Source of the DNA: Stieleria sedimenti
GTDB taxonomy: Bacteria > Planctomycetota > Planctomycetia > Pirellulales > Pirellulaceae
Length of the DNA stretch: 33,045 bases
Direction: 5' to 3'
Assembly (NCBI RefSeq): GCF_025060895.1
Contig: NZ_JANZKV010000287.1
Coordinates: forward strand, 12,857 to 45,901
Shown here: positions 16,947 to 24,706 of the stretch, piece by piece
Layout: each line of letters opens with the position of its first letter
How positions within the stretch are numbered: position 1 is the first letter of the stretch
The notes under the pieces: model-generated
What the model saw: the letters and a program-made list of their open reading frames with translations, nothing else
What the model was told of the DNA's origin: nothing
Databases searched by the model: none
Made by a program: the position numbers and the translations under genes

Positions 16947-18281
16947 TCACCGATCGAACGTCGATTTGTTGCGGAGAATGTGATGGTAGTGCTGGGCGAA
17001 TCGGTGTGATTCATCGCGGACGTATTGCAGCAATCGCAACGCGAACGAATGCTTGCTCAACCGCAGCGGCTCACTTTCGCCCGGCCGAAAGATCTCCTCG
17101 TCGCGTTTGGCGAGCGAGATGACTGTCGGCGGCGTGATGTCTTGATCGCGAAACGCCGCCATCGCCGCGCTCAATTGGCCTTTTCCGCCATCGATCAACA
17201 AGATGTCGGGGAACGCGTCGCTGTCATCGCTAAGCCGGCGAAAGCGACGTGACACCACTTCATAGATACTGCGATAGTCATCGATGCCGTCGACGTCGTC
17301 GATTTTGAAGCGACGGTATCCCGGTTTAAAGGGCAGCCCGTCGATGAATTGGACCAAGCTGGCGACGGTTTGTCCGCCGCCCAAATGCGCGATGTCCACG
17401 CCTTCGATGACCCGGGGTGTTTCGCTCAGCGACAACACCTTGCGAAGACCGGCCAAGCCTTTCTTCGGGTCGATGTAAAACACCTCCGGCTGGGCGTGCG
17501 TGTCCAGCTCGCCGCGTTCTTCCAGACGCTCCAACATTTGGATTTCGTCGCGAACGATGGCCGCACGCTCGAAATCCAACGCTTTGCTGGCCGCCGTCAT
17601 CTCGTCTCGCATCTCGTTGATCAATTTGCGTTTCCCGCCCTCGAGAAACGTTTGCAGCCGCTTGATGTCGCGTCGGTACTCTTCTTTGCCGATGCGAAAA
17701 TTGCAGGGTGCGGTGCACTGATTGATGCTGGCCAACAGACAGGGGCGAAACCATTTCCAGCGTTCATCGGACTCCGAGATGTCCAACGAACAGGTGCGAA
17801 ATTTAAAGATCCGCTGCAACACTTGGATCGCACCGCGGAGCGCGCCGGCGCTGGCAAACGGTCCGTACAGCTTGACGCCCTTCTCCTTCGGTTCCCGAGT
17901 GACCTCGACCCGTGGAAACTCTTCACGCGTCGTGATCATCAGATAGGGAAAACTCTTGTCGTCCTTGAGTTCTTTGTTGTGCTTCGGCTGGATATCCTTG
18001 ATCAGCCGCGACTCCATCAACAAGGCATCCACCTCGCTGTCGCAATCCATGTAGTCGATGTCGGCGATTTCCCCGATCCAACCAGCCGTCCGGGCGTCCT
18101 CCGCGGCGGCTTTTAGAAAGTAGCTGCCGGCGCGACTGCGGAGGTTCTTGGCTTTGCCGACATAGATCACTCGCCCGGCATCATCCTTCATCAAGTAGAC
18201 GCCGGGTGACTGGGGAAAGGTTTTGACCTTGGCGGCTGTCTGGTCAAATCCGAGCGGTGATTCAGCAGAAGAGTCGGTCAT
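16947..18281 (-). CDS. uvrC: Excinuclease ABC subunit C, short form without helix-hairpin-helix domain
   Basis: A 444-aa protein from the ATG at 18279-18281. UvrC is the nicking subunit of nucleotide excision repair. The GIY-YIG 3-prime incision domain is intact (SPGVYLMKDDAGRVIYVGKA, residues about 22-60), as is the UVR motif (about 195-235, with ALDFERAAIVRDEIQ) that contacts UvrB. The RNase H-like 5-prime nuclease domain keeps its acidic and His residues: GVDIAHLGGG (Asp near 294), LLIDGGKGQL (Asp near 361) and RDESHRFA (His near 424). The chain then stops at NKSTFDR, so the tandem HhH DNA-binding domain of typical 600-aa UvrC is missing. The end does not look frameshifted, since the next gene starts 4 nt later. 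The start has no Shine-Dalgarno match. Confidence 0.92.
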   Translation of the reverse strand: MTDSSAESPLGFDQTAAKVKTFPQSPGVYLMKDDAGRVIYVGKAKNLRSRAGSYFLKAAAEDARTAGWIGEIADIDYMDCDSEVDALLMESRLIKDIQPKHNKELKDDKSFPYLMITTREEFPRVEVTREPKEKGVKLYGPFASAGALRGAIQVLQRIFKFRTCSLDISESDERWKWFRPCLLASINQCTAPCNFRIGKEEYRRDIKRLQTFLEGGKRKLINEMRDEMTAASKALDFERAAIVRDEIQMLERLEERGELDTHAQPEVFYIDPKKGLAGLRKVLSLSETPRVIEGVDIAHLGGGQTVASLVQFIDGLPFKPGYRRFKIDDVDGIDDYRSIYEVVSRRFRRLSDDSDAFPDILLIDGGKGQLSAAMAAFRDQDITPPTVISLAKRDEEIFRPGESEPLRLSKHSFALRLLQYVRDESHRFAQHYHHILRNKSTFDR

Positions 18282-18363
18282 CCGCGGGGGAAAGGGGGTT
18301 GGGGAAAATGAAGATCGCCGAGGCGATTGGGCCTCGTTCCAAGGGGAAGGCGGGGTGTTTTTT

Positions 18364-18566
18364 GTTAGCGGTAGGGCGCGAGCCCTCCGGTCTTTCACGT
18401 CGTTTTTGAAGCGCGACCGGACGGCTCGCGGGCTGTCGATTTAGTCGGGTTCTGCTGAGTGAATGGTGAGCCGCTGGCCGTCAGGCCTCGGGCAACGTCG
18501 CAATGCCCGGCCGCTGACGCGTCGCGGCTCACAAAACCGACAGCCCGCTCGCGCCGCTCCGCTAAC
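18364..18566. repeat. Dispersed palindromic element with inverted ends, copy B
   Basis: About 203 bp bounded by inverted ends: GTTAGCGGTAGGGCGCGAGC (18364-18383) and, on the other strand, GTTAGCGGAGCGGCGCGAGC (18547-18566), 17 of 20 identical. Inside, GCGGGCTGTCG (18428-18438) pairs with CGACAGCCCGC (18538-18548) and GTGAGCCGC pairs with GCGGCTCAC, giving a long interrupted hairpin. The core matches copy A at 4294-4414. It sits between the rpoN stop (18639) and the uvrC start. The structure is that of a non-autonomous MITE or a REP-like sequence. No ORF in it is credible. Confidence 0.85.
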
Positions 18567-18638
18567 ACCTCTCGACAATGAAAACCATCGCTTCACACGC
18601 CGCTCGCTGACGCGTCCCGCTGGGATCACATTCCCGCT

Positions 18639-20141
18639 TCACTTCTTCGACAGCGACCAATCCTTGCGTTGGCGGCTGCTGGGAATACCCATGCGTTTTC
18701 GGTACTTGGTCACCGTCCGCCGCGCCACCGTCATGCCTTCCTCGGCGAGTTTCTTGACCAGGCTTTCGTCGCTGAACGGATCTCGCTTGTCTTCGCTGTC
18801 GATCAACTCTTGCAGCTTCAAACGGATCGTATCCCAAGCGACGTCTTCGCCGTCATCGGTTTGCGTCCCGCCGACGAACAGACGATGCAGTGGAATGATT
18901 CCGCGTGGCGTCTGCATCCATTTGTCGTTGACGGCGCGGCTGACCGTGGTCACGTGCACGCCCACTTTTTCGGCGATCTGTTGCATTTTCAGCGGCTCGA
19001 TCGCTTCGGGGCCTTCGTCGAAGAACCTCTTTTGATGCGCGACGATCGCTTCGGCGACTTTCGTCAACGTGCTTCGACGTTGCTCGATCGATTCAATCAA
19101 CCATTGGGCGCTGTTGATTTTACGTTTGATGTACTCGCGTTCTTCTTCGGTGCACGACTGGTCTTGAAGCCGTCGACGGTAGTATTCGCTGATGTACAGC
19201 GACGGAACACGGTCGTCGTCCAACGTGATCTTGTAGTCACCGTTCTCGTCTTGCTCCAAGATGATGTCGGGCGTCACGTTGGGAACGTAGGTTTCCATGA
19301 ACGCGGCGCCGGGCTTTGGATTCAAGATCTGCAGTTCGGCCCGGACGGTTTGAATCAGCTCGATCGAATAGCCGGTGGCCTTTTGGATTTGGGGCAATCG
19401 GTTGGCGGCCAAATCCTCCAGGTGCGAGCTGATCAGTTTTTCCATTTCCTCGAAATGCTCGAACTCCGGACGCAATTGCACCAACAAGCATTCGCTCAAG
19501 GAGCGGGCGGCGATGCCGGTCGGTTCGAGCGATTGGACGACCTTCAACGCCCGCTCGGCGACTTCGTAGTTTTCGGCGGTGTGATCGCTGGGCAGCAAAT
19601 CCGCCAACGGCGTTCTCAGGTAACCGCCGTCGCGGGCGTCCAGCGTGCTGATGATCCGTTCGGCGATCCGTTCGACATCGTCATCGATGTCCAATTCGGC
19701 GAGCTGGTGGAGCAGAAAATCGTTCAGCGATTCGGGCCGCGACTGGGCATTGGCCATCAGATCGTGTCGCCGATCGGCTTCCTCTTGCATCCTGCCAGAC
19801 GAACGTCGGAAGGAATCGTCAAACGTGTTGGGCAGCTCCGAGACCATGTTCTGCAATCGCTCGAAGTCGTCCGAGTTGTCGCCGCTGTCTTCAACGACCA
19901 ACTCCTTCTCATCCTCGCTGCGATTGTCGGCCGACGGCGGCAGATCTCCGTCTTCGAGACTGCCCGGCTCGCTCTCCTGCTGTTCCAGCAAAGGATTCTC
20001 GTTCATCTCCTGTTCGATGCGTTCCTGCAACGCCAACATCGGCAATTGCAGAATCTCCATCGACTGGATCATCCGTGGGGCCAGTTTTTGGGTCTGAACC
20101 ATGCGGGCCTGCAGGCCCATCGACATTCGCATTCCGCTCAT
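18639..20141 (-). CDS. rpoN: RNA polymerase sigma-54 factor
   Basis: A 500-aa protein from the ATG at 20139-20141. Region I is present at residues about 8-50 (QKLAPRMIQSMEILQLPMLA, then NENPLLEQQ), the part that contacts enhancer-binding ATPases. An acidic region II follows (about 55-130). The core-binding domain lies around 135-320. A helix-turn-helix (VGVHVTTVSRAVNDKWMQTP, near 400) and the RpoN box (ARRTVTKYRKRMGIPSS, near 477-493) recognise -12/-24 promoters. It therefore directs activator-dependent transcription. No enhancer-binding protein is encoded in the window. The frame and length are normal. Repeat copy B lies just past its 3-prime end. Confidence 0.96.
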   Translation of the reverse strand: MSGMRMSMGLQARMVQTQKLAPRMIQSMEILQLPMLALQERIEQEMNENPLLEQQESEPGSLEDGDLPPSADNRSEDEKELVVEDSGDNSDDFERLQNMVSELPNTFDDSFRRSSGRMQEEADRRHDLMANAQSRPESLNDFLLHQLAELDIDDDVERIAERIISTLDARDGGYLRTPLADLLPSDHTAENYEVAERALKVVQSLEPTGIAARSLSECLLVQLRPEFEHFEEMEKLISSHLEDLAANRLPQIQKATGYSIELIQTVRAELQILNPKPGAAFMETYVPNVTPDIILEQDENGDYKITLDDDRVPSLYISEYYRRRLQDQSCTEEEREYIKRKINSAQWLIESIEQRRSTLTKVAEAIVAHQKRFFDEGPEAIEPLKMQQIAEKVGVHVTTVSRAVNDKWMQTPRGIIPLHRLFVGGTQTDDGEDVAWDTIRLKLQELIDSEDKRDPFSDESLVKKLAEEGMTVARRTVTKYRKRMGIPSSRQRKDWSLSKK

Positions 20142-20287
20142 GAGATCCGCTTTACACGTTTGGACGCTCTTTCACCAACGCAATGACTTTCCTGCGCGAG
20201 TGCTCCGGCGACCTTCGGCTCTGCCACATCATACCCTTTTTGCTCGGGCGGCAAGCATATCTTGTGCCAAAGCCGACGATTTTACGC

Positions 20288-20887
20288 CTATAATTTTTGA
20301 CGCCCCACCAAGGCATCGGCAATCATCTCCCGATTGGCATATTCCAACACGCTTCCGGCGGTAATTCCACGCGCCAATCGCGTGATTTGCACCGGAAACT
20401 CTGACAGTTGATTGCTGATGTACAACGACGTGCCATCGCCTTCGACATTTGGGTTGGTGGCCATGATGACCTCCGAAAAATTCCCATGGCGCACCCGATC
20501 GACGAGCGCGTCGATGGTCAATTGATCTGGGCCGATCCCGTCCAGCGGCGCGATCCGGCCGAGCAAAACATGGTACAGCCCGTTGAAGGCTTGCGACTGT
20601 TCCAAACTCATCAGATCACGGGGCTGCTCAACGACACACATCCGGGTGGTGTCACGATCGCCGGAACGACAGATCGCGCAGAGTTCCTCTTCGCACAGAT
20701 TGAAACAGGCCTGGCAATAACGGATGTCGCTACGGATCCGCCGAATCGCATCGGCCAGAGCGATCGCCTCCGCTTCCGGAACCCGCAACAGATGAAACGC
20801 CAGTCGCTCGGCGCTCTTACGGCCCACGCCCGGCAGCCGGCCCAGCTGGTCGACCAGTTCAGAAACAGCACCTGCATGCTTGTCCAC
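20288..20887 (-). CDS. recR: Recombination mediator protein RecR
   Basis: A 199-aa protein, the normal size, starting at GTG (20885-20887) with GGAG 8 nt upstream. RecR acts with RecO/RecF to load RecA on gapped DNA. The N-terminal helix-hairpin-helix has LGRLPGVGRKSAERLAFHLL (15-34). The zinc finger has Cys 58, 61, 70 and 73 (YCQACFNLCEEELCAIC). The Toprim domain follows with CVVEQPRDLMSLEQS and TNPNVEGDGTSLYI. The C-terminal Walker B-like segment is AGSVLEYANREMI. It starts 19 nt after the ybaB stop, the common ybaB-recR pairing. Confidence 0.96.
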   Translation of the reverse strand: MDKHAGAVSELVDQLGRLPGVGRKSAERLAFHLLRVPEAEAIALADAIRRIRSDIRYCQACFNLCEEELCAICRSGDRDTTRMCVVEQPRDLMSLEQSQAFNGLYHVLLGRIAPLDGIGPDQLTIDALVDRVRHGNFSEVIMATNPNVEGDGTSLYISNQLSEFPVQITRLARGITAGSVLEYANREMIADALVGRQKL

Positions 20888-20906
20888 TTCGCAGACTCCG
20901 TCGCGC

Positions 20907-21263
20907 TCAGCGGCCGATCAGGGAGGTTAACAGCCCATCGACCCCGGGGATATCCAAATTCATGTCCGCGACCATGGCGTGGATCGCTTCGGCGTAGGTC
21001 TGCTTGGCCGCGGCGCCGGCGGCATTGGTCGCTTCTAGCACCCCCTGTTCGATCTCCGCCTTGCTCATGCCGTCCTGGGCGATGTTCACCGATTGGACCT
21101 GCCCGACGCAGTTGACGATGACGAACACCCTGCCGCACGACGAATCGCCGCGGACATGCTCGTCCTGCATGCGGGCGTTCAATTCCTGCATCTTTTGCGG
21201 CAAATCCTTGAATGCGGCCATCATGGACGCAATGTTGCCGAGATTGCCAAGTCCTTTAAACAT
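20907..21263 (-). CDS. YbaB/EbfC-family nucleoid-associated protein
   Basis: A 118-aa protein from the ATG at 21261-21263 (MFKGLGNLGNIASMM). The open frame reaches 21338, but the added part has no family character. YbaB/EbfC proteins are DNA-binding dimers with a tweezer shape. Typical features seen are the N-terminal helix with LPQKMQELNARMQDE, the strand region GRVFVIVNCVGQVQSVNI, and a C-terminal helix with ATNAAGAAAKQTYAEAI. It is cotranscribed with recR 19 nt downstream. dnaX, often the third partner, is not in the window. Confidence 0.9.
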   Translation of the reverse strand: MFKGLGNLGNIASMMAAFKDLPQKMQELNARMQDEHVRGDSSCGRVFVIVNCVGQVQSVNIAQDGMSKAEIEQGVLEATNAAGAAAKQTYAEAIHAMVADMNLDIPGVDGLLTSLIGR

Positions 21264-21470
21264 GTGATTGCAGAAAACGAGTTCGGAAACGTCTGGAATA
21301 GATTGGATTTCAAACCGACCCACGGCCGTTTGGCGCACCCGCGGGCCGTGCCGGGAACGCGTCGGATTGTAACGAATCAGGAAAGTCTTCGAAACGACGG
21401 CACGCGGGCAGGGTTGCTGTTAAAATACGATTCCCGCCTGATTGCCCCCGCTTCGCGTTTCAAATCACCT

Positions 21471-22050
21471 ATGCCGCGTCTCCGATTCTTCTGTGTGGTC
21501 TTCACGATCACCAGCCTCTGCTGTTTCAAATCCATCCGAGCGGAGCAGTGGAACCGATTTCGCAGCCCTGGGGGACGTGTTGTCGCCGAAGCGGACCTGC
21601 CGGCGACGTGGAGCGAGACGGAGAATTTGGCTTGGAAGACCAACCTGCCGGGCAAGGGCAGCAGCAGCCCGGTCGTGTGGGACGGTCGCGTCTATCTGAC
21701 CGCCCACACCGGCTACGGGATGAAGCTGGAAAACCCGGGCGATCCGGCAGCGCTGATGCTGCACGTGATTTGCCTCGATCTTCGCGACGGAAACATCCTC
21801 TGGGATTGCCCGATCAAGCCGTCGCCGCACGAACAAGCGATCAGCAAACGCGTCGGCGAGCACGGCTATGCATCCGCGACGCCCTGCGTGGACGACAGCG
21901 GGGTCTATGCCTTTTTCGGACCCTCGGGGTGCGTCGCGGTTTCGCACCAGCGTGAAGTCCGCTGGCGAACGCTTCAACGCCACCCCCGCGATCGCGTCGG
22001 ATCGATTATTGTTACGTAGCGATCAACAACTTGATTGCATTACAAAATAA
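21471..22050 (+). pseudogene. Internally deleted PQQ-type beta-propeller gene (BamB-like fold), frameshifted remnant
   Basis: The first part starts at ATG 21471 with a signal peptide (RLRFFCVVFTITSLCCFK, cleavage near IRA-EQ) and continues as the N-terminus of a PQQ-repeat propeller protein (RSPGGRVVAEADLPATWSE, WKTNLPGKGSSSPVVWDGRV, CLDLRDGNILW, ATPCVDDSGVYAFFGPSG). These proteins normally run to 400 or more residues. Here the frame turns to unrelated sequence near 21955 and ends at TAG 22019 after 182 codons. In the next frame (+1) a typical propeller C-terminus appears at about 21958-22050: AGERFNATPAIASDRLLLRS followed by DQQLDCITK and TAA. So both ends survive and the middle was lost out of frame. 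Confidence 0.8.
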
Positions 22051-22085
22051 ACGTTTCCATTCCTTAATCTGTAAATCGAACCACA

Positions 22086-23150
22086 GTGATTCATCCCAAC
22101 CGATTCCTCCGCACGCTCGGTTGCCCCGTCGCGTTGTTGTTGCTCATCAGTCCTGCATCGGGCGAGGCACCGGCCAAAGTCGAGCCGCTGCCGGTGGCCG
22201 ATGCCGTCGCCACCACCCCGACGGAAATGAAACCCTATGCCGAGCCGATCGAGCACACGCAGCTGAAGATCGAAATGGTCCCGATCCCGGGCGGCGAATT
22301 CCTGATGGGCAGCCCCGACGACGAAGACGACCGTGGCGACGACGAAGGTCCCCAACGCACCGTCAAAGTCTCGCCGTTTTGGATGGGCAAATTCGAGATC
22401 ACCTGGGAACAGTACGACGTCTGGAACGAAGACGTCGACCAGCGGATGCGCAAGATGCTGGCGATCGCCCCTACGCCTCGCGACCTGGCCGTCGACGGTG
22501 TCTCCAAACCCACCGAGCCGTACACCGACATGAGCTTCGGCATGGGCCGCGAAGACTACCCGGCGATCTGCATGACCCAACACGCCGCACGCACCTATTG
22601 CAAATGGCTGTCTGCAAAGACGGGACGCTATTACCGTTTGCCGACCGAAGCCGAATGGGAATACGCTTGCCGCGCGGGCACCAAGACGCCCTACTCGTTC
22701 GGCGACAACATTGACGAGTTGGAAGACCACGCCTGGTTCTTTGACAACAGCGACGATACCTACCAACGCGTCGGCCAGAAAAAGCCAAACCCGTGGGGAC
22801 TGTACGACATGCACGGCAACGTTTCCGAGTGGGTGCTCGACCAATACACGCCTTACGATTCGATCAAAGAATCGATCGACCCGTTGGTCGTTCCCAAGAC
22901 CCTTTATCCTCGCGTGGTTCGCGGCGGGGGTTGGGATGACGATCCCGAAGTCTTACGCAGCGCCGCGCGAAAAGCGTCGTCGGACGAATGGAAGGAACAG
23001 GATCCGCAAGAACCCAAAAGTATCTGGTACCACACCGATGCCTTGTCGGTCGGCTTTCGCATCGTCCGCCCCTTGGAAGAGCCCACGCCAGACGCCAAAG
23101 CCGCCAAATGGGACAAGACCGAACCGGAACAAAAAGACCCGGAAGAGTGA
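22086..23150 (+). CDS. SUMF1/formylglycine-generating-enzyme-like exported protein
   Basis: A 354-aa protein from a GTG at 22086, which opens a signal peptide (RFLRTLGCPVALLLLISPAS, cleavage near SG-EA). The FGE-sulfatase fold (PF03781) covers about residues 60-335: VPIPGGEFLMGSPDDED, PFWMGKFEITWEQYDVW, YCKWLSAKTGRYYRLPTEAE (then WEYACRAG), PWGLYDMHGNVSEWVLDQY, VVRGGGWDDDPEVLRSAAR and SVGFRIVRP. In true formylglycine-generating enzymes two cysteines near the end of the fold do the oxidation. Here that stretch (AARKASSDEWKEQ) has none, so sulfatase activation is unlikely. Planctomycetes have many such paralogues of unknown role. It lies between the decayed propeller gene and the oxidoreductase. 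Confidence 0.85.
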   Translation: MIHPNRFLRTLGCPVALLLLISPASGEAPAKVEPLPVADAVATTPTEMKPYAEPIEHTQLKIEMVPIPGGEFLMGSPDDEDDRGDDEGPQRTVKVSPFWMGKFEITWEQYDVWNEDVDQRMRKMLAIAPTPRDLAVDGVSKPTEPYTDMSFGMGREDYPAICMTQHAARTYCKWLSAKTGRYYRLPTEAEWEYACRAGTKTPYSFGDNIDELEDHAWFFDNSDDTYQRVGQKKPNPWGLYDMHGNVSEWVLDQYTPYDSIKESIDPLVVPKTLYPRVVRGGGWDDDPEVLRSAARKASSDEWKEQDPQEPKSIWYHTDALSVGFRIVRPLEEPTPDAKAAKWDKTEPEQKDPEE

Positions 23151-23173
23151 CCGAGCCAACTCACTGACCGACT

Positions 23174-23287
23174 CGTGACGAGGCTCCGCCTCGTCACGCA
23201 AGGTTCGCGAGGCTCCCGCCTCGCGCGACACAACCGCGAGGCAGGAGCCTCACAGAATCCCCCGTTCCCAGGCGGAGCCTGGGAACG
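23174..23287. repeat. Cluster of four short hairpins between genes
   Basis: Four hairpins occur in 114 bp: CGTGACGAGGC/GCCTCGTCACG (23174-23198, 11-bp stem), CGCGAGGC/GCCTCGCG (23206-23225, 8 bp), GAGGC/GCCTC (23238-23251, 5 bp) and CGTTCCCAGGC/GCCTGGGAACG (23263-23287, 11 bp). All have 3-4 nt loops and a shared GAGGC/GCCTC or AGGC/GCCT core, which suggests a repeat family of common origin, not independent terminators. Confidence 0.85.
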
Positions 23288-23338
23288 AGATGAATCACCC
23301 ACCCACTTTCCCGACCTCCCCGAACCGAGATTTCTCCG

Positions 23339-24706
23339 ATGACGAACCCCAACCGACGACAGTTCTTGGCGACCACCACCAAAGCCGCCGCGGCTGCCAC
23401 CACCCTTGCCGCTGCCCGACCACAAACCGTCCACGCAGCCGAAGACAACATGATCCGCGTCGGGCTGCTGGGTTGCGGCGGACGCGGAACCGGAGCGGCG
23501 ATCAACGCGTTGACCGTCGACAACGGGCCGATGACCCTGGTCGCCATGGGCGATGTGTCCGAAAACAAAATGAAGAGTTCCTACACGTCGCTGTCGGAAA
23601 AGAAGAAGATCGGCACCAAAGTGGACGTCCCCGAAGAACGACGCTACATCGGATTCGACGCCTACAAAAAAGTCATGGACACGCTGGAACCGGGCGACGT
23701 CGTGATCTTGGCCACCCCGGCGGCGTTCCGCTGGGTGCACTACAGCTACGCCATCGAGCGTGGGTTGAACGTGTTCATGGAAAAACCCGTCACCATCGAC
23801 GCCCCGACCTCCGTGCGAATGTTGGAAATCAACAAAGCCGCGATGGCCAAGAACCTGAAGGTCGCGGTCGGATTGATGTGCCGACACTGTGTCGCCCGCC
23901 AAGAATTGTTCGATCGCATTCAAAACGGCGAGATCGGTGACCTGATGATGCTGCGTGCCTACCGCATGGCCGGACCGACCGGGTCGGCTGCGGCGCCGCC
24001 CAACACCGGCGACCTGAGCGAGCTGATGTATCAGATCAAGCACTTCCACGGATTCCTGTGGCTCAGCGGCGGGGCGGTCAGCGATTTCTTGATCCACAAC
24101 ATCGACGAATCCTGTTGGATGAAAAACGCCTGGCCGGTCAAAGCGATCGCCTGTGGCGGACGCCATTACCGTGGCGAGGACGTCGACCAAAACTTTGACG
24201 TCTACTCGATCGAATACACGTTCGACGATGGAGCCAAATTGCTGGTCGATGGACGCACCATGCCGGGTTGCAAACGCGAATTCGCCAGCTTCGCCCATGG
24301 CACCAAAGGCTCCGCGGTGATCTCCACGGCCTCACACACTCCGGCCAAAGCCAGAATCTATTCCGGACAGGCGTTCGAGAAAGACAACCTGACCTGGGAA
24401 TTCCCCCAACCTGAACCGAATCCCTATCAAGTCGAATGGGACGATCTGGTCGCCGCGATTCGTAACGACACCGCGTACAACGAAGTCGAACGCGGCGTGA
24501 TGGCCAGTGCCGTGACCAGCATGGGACGGATGGCGGCACACACCGGCCAGGAAATCACGTTGGATGAGTTCATGAAACACGATCATGAATTCGCACCCAA
24601 CGTCGACCAACTGACGCTCGATTCCGACTCGCCGCTACAGCTCAACGCTCAAGGCAAGTACAACGTCCCGATGCCGGGATTGGTCAAAAATCGCGAATAC
24701 CTTTAA
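23339..24706 (+). CDS. Gfo/Idh/MocA-family oxidoreductase with twin-arginine signal
   Basis: A 455-aa protein from ATG 23339. The N-terminus is a TAT signal (NRRQFLATTTKAAAAATTLA, cleavage near VHA-AE), so it is exported folded, presumably with its nicotinamide cofactor. The Rossmann fold opens with IRVGLLGCGGRGTGAAIN (GxGGxG). The family EKP motif appears in VFMEKPVTIDAP near residue 150. The C-terminal alpha/beta domain follows, with RAYRMAGPTGS, and a His/Asp-containing GAVSDFLIHNIDESCW that fits the catalytic region. Substrates in this family are usually sugars or cyclitols. Nothing adjacent fixes the substrate. Its TAA (24704-24706) is interlocked with the TAA of the convergent tolC-like gene. 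Confidence 0.92.
   Translation: MTNPNRRQFLATTTKAAAAATTLAAARPQTVHAAEDNMIRVGLLGCGGRGTGAAINALTVDNGPMTLVAMGDVSENKMKSSYTSLSEKKKIGTKVDVPEERRYIGFDAYKKVMDTLEPGDVVILATPAAFRWVHYSYAIERGLNVFMEKPVTIDAPTSVRMLEINKAAMAKNLKVAVGLMCRHCVARQELFDRIQNGEIGDLMMLRAYRMAGPTGSAAAPPNTGDLSELMYQIKHFHGFLWLSGGAVSDFLIHNIDESCWMKNAWPVKAIACGGRHYRGEDVDQNFDVYSIEYTFDDGAKLLVDGRTMPGCKREFASFAHGTKGSAVISTASHTPAKARIYSGQAFEKDNLTWEFPQPEPNPYQVEWDDLVAAIRNDTAYNEVERGVMASAVTSMGRMAAHTGQEITLDEFMKHDHEFAPNVDQLTLDSDSPLQLNAQGKYNVPMPGLVKNREYL

Noticed and set aside
18282-18398. Extended uvrC N-terminus from 18398
   Set aside because: The extra 39 residues are Pro/Arg/Ser-rich, reach into the repeat region and do not resemble UvrC. The ATG at 18281 gives the normal N-terminus.
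18669-20186. 505-codon open frame antisense to rpoN
   Set aside because: The product is rich in Val, Phe, Gln and Arg without any motif, and the opposite strand encodes an intact sigma-54. Long antisense frames are expected in GC-rich DNA.
22086-23150. Sulfatase-activating formylglycine-generating enzyme
   Set aside because: The cysteines needed for the reaction are absent and no sulfatase gene is adjacent, so only the fold name is used.
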